Assembly (NCBI GenBank): GCA_030151665.1
Contig: JASLDB010000091.1
Span: forward strand, 1-15,395
Origin: Neisseriaceae bacterium
GTDB lineage: Bacteria; Pseudomonadota; Gammaproteobacteria; Burkholderiales; Neisseriaceae
Direction of reading: 5' to 3'
DNA length: 15,395 bases
Position numbers and translations under genes: made by a program. Below the pieces are notes generated by a model. It saw only the letters and a program-made list of their open reading frames with translations, was not told where the DNA came from and ran no database searches. Of this stretch, positions 14,491 through 15,395 are shown one piece after another. Position 1 is the stretch's first letter; each line of letters opens with the position of its first letter.

Positions 14491-15395
14491 ATGACAACAC
14501 AACAAGATTTTAATGCCTTAAATGCCCCTATCATTGGTGTTAATTTAATCGAAGCATCAGCTGGTACTGGAAAAACATACAGCATCGCAGCATTGTTCTT
14601 GCGTTTGGTGTTAATTGAACACATTGCTGTCGATCGCATTTTGGTTGTTACCTTTACCAAGGCAGCCACTGCTGAATTAAAAAATCGATTGCGTGCACGG
14701 TTAGAATCCGCTTTTCAGGTTCTGCGTTTGGCACATGATTACCAACTGGCACAACAAGCTGATGCCGACTCACTACCCGATGATTTGGCAAATAAACTCA
14801 AGAACGACTCATTTTTTGCCGACTATGGTCCTGATTTTGCTGATCTCGAATTTTTATTAGCAGCCAATAGCCAAGAGAAATTACCTCGTCTGTGTTTGCG
14901 TCTGCAAGCTGCACTTAATCAATTTGACCATGCCAGTATTTACACCATCCACAGTTATTGCCAACGTCTACTGCAAGACTATGCCTTTTTATGCCAATCA
15001 CCTTTTCAAACCGAATTGAGTGAAGACACGGATGAGGCTTTACAAGTATTGGCAGACGATTTTTGGCGCACCCATGTCATACACGATGCCATGCTCAGCA
15101 ACTGTGTGTTTCAAAAACGCCTCACGCCCGATGTGTTGTTGCATGCTGTTCGCCGTTTTATCAATCGACCCTATATTGTTCATGATACCCCCAAAGTCCC
15201 CAATCTAGCCGCAGCACAAAGGCATTTAGATCAAGTTTGGCATGGCATTCAACAGCGCTTACCTGAACTCTATGCCTTATTTACCCAATACCCTGCTAGT
15301 AATTTTCATGGCAGTTGGATGAAGCATGCCGATTATTGTGAACAAGTCTTTGAGGTGCTTTTAAACCAAGGTTTGTCTGGCATGGATGCCAATTT
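14491..15395 (+). CDS. recB: Exonuclease V (RecBCD) subunit RecB, 5' part only
   Basis: RecB is the 3'-5' helicase and nuclease subunit of RecBCD. Only the first 301 codons are in the window; the frame is still open at the edge and a full protein would be near 1200 aa. The superfamily 1 helicase motifs at the start are clear: Walker A in LIEASAGTGKTYSIAALFLR (Lys28, Thr29), the Ia region ILVVTFTKAATAELKNRLRA from residue 50, and DHASIYTIHSYCQRLLQDYAF (YTIHS at 151-155). E. coli RecB has Glu where this protein has Lys57 in VTFTKA. The ATG at 14491 has a good ribosome site, AGGAG at 14481-14485, overlapping the recC stop codon. The tight spacing implies coupled expression with recC. Whether recD follows cannot be seen. 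Confidence 0.96.
   Translation, partial: MTTQQDFNALNAPIIGVNLIEASAGTGKTYSIAALFLRLVLIEHIAVDRILVVTFTKAATAELKNRLRARLESAFQVLRLAHDYQLAQQADADSLPDDLANKLKNDSFFADYGPDFADLEFLLAANSQEKLPRLCLRLQAALNQFDHASIYTIHSYCQRLLQDYAFLCQSPFQTELSEDTDEALQVLADDFWRTHVIHDAMLSNCVFQKRLTPDVLLHAVRRFINRPYIVHDTPKVPNLAAAQRHLDQVWHGIQQRLPELYALFTQYPASNFHGSWMKHADYCEQVFEVLLNQGLSGMDAN

Noticed and set aside
1..15395. CRISPR arrays, insertion sequences, toxin-antitoxin or defence islands
   Set aside because: No regularly spaced repeats, transposase or known defence gene was found other than the housekeeping recBC genes.

Overview
The window looks like a chromosomal segment of a low-G+C (roughly 40-45% by eye) betaproteobacterium of the family Neisseriaceae. 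The GlyQ, GlyS, FolE2 and GlnS proteins closely resemble the Neisseria versions as I remember them. FolE2 has the length (257 aa) and active-site numbering of the gonococcal enzyme. No canonical Neisseria DNA uptake sequence was seen, so the genus is left open.

Layout. Positions 1-101 hold the 3' part of a tRNA-Asp gene and its terminator. Positions 190-1622 hold two tandem genes for PaiB-type FMN-binding proteins; the second has a damaged 5' end. Positions 1812-4885 hold glyQ and glyS, the two subunits of glycyl-tRNA synthetase, ending in a strong terminator. Positions 4886-5422 hold a probable decayed small minus-strand gene, then the folE2 promoter and a leader with an inverted repeat. folE2 (GTP cyclohydrolase IB) and dsbD (thiol:disulfide interchange protein) follow on the plus strand to 8044. 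Two terminators separate dsbD from the minus-strand genes glnS (8226-9911) and an amino-acid-type ABC transporter lipoprotein (10080-10910). A 307-bp divergent control region leads to recC (11218-14481) and the start of recB, which runs off the window end.

Functionally the segment is mostly housekeeping: translation (tRNA-Asp, GlyQS, GlnS), folate synthesis (FolE2), periplasmic thiol redox (DsbD), solute uptake (the lipoprotein) and double-strand break repair (RecBC). Apart from the glyQ-glyS and recC-recB pairs, the neighbours do not form one pathway.

I found no convincing new multi-gene system. The items most worth a second look are the eroded second PaiB gene, the minus-strand pseudogene between glyS and folE2, the folE2 leader hairpin, and a Fur-like box in the divergent region before recC.
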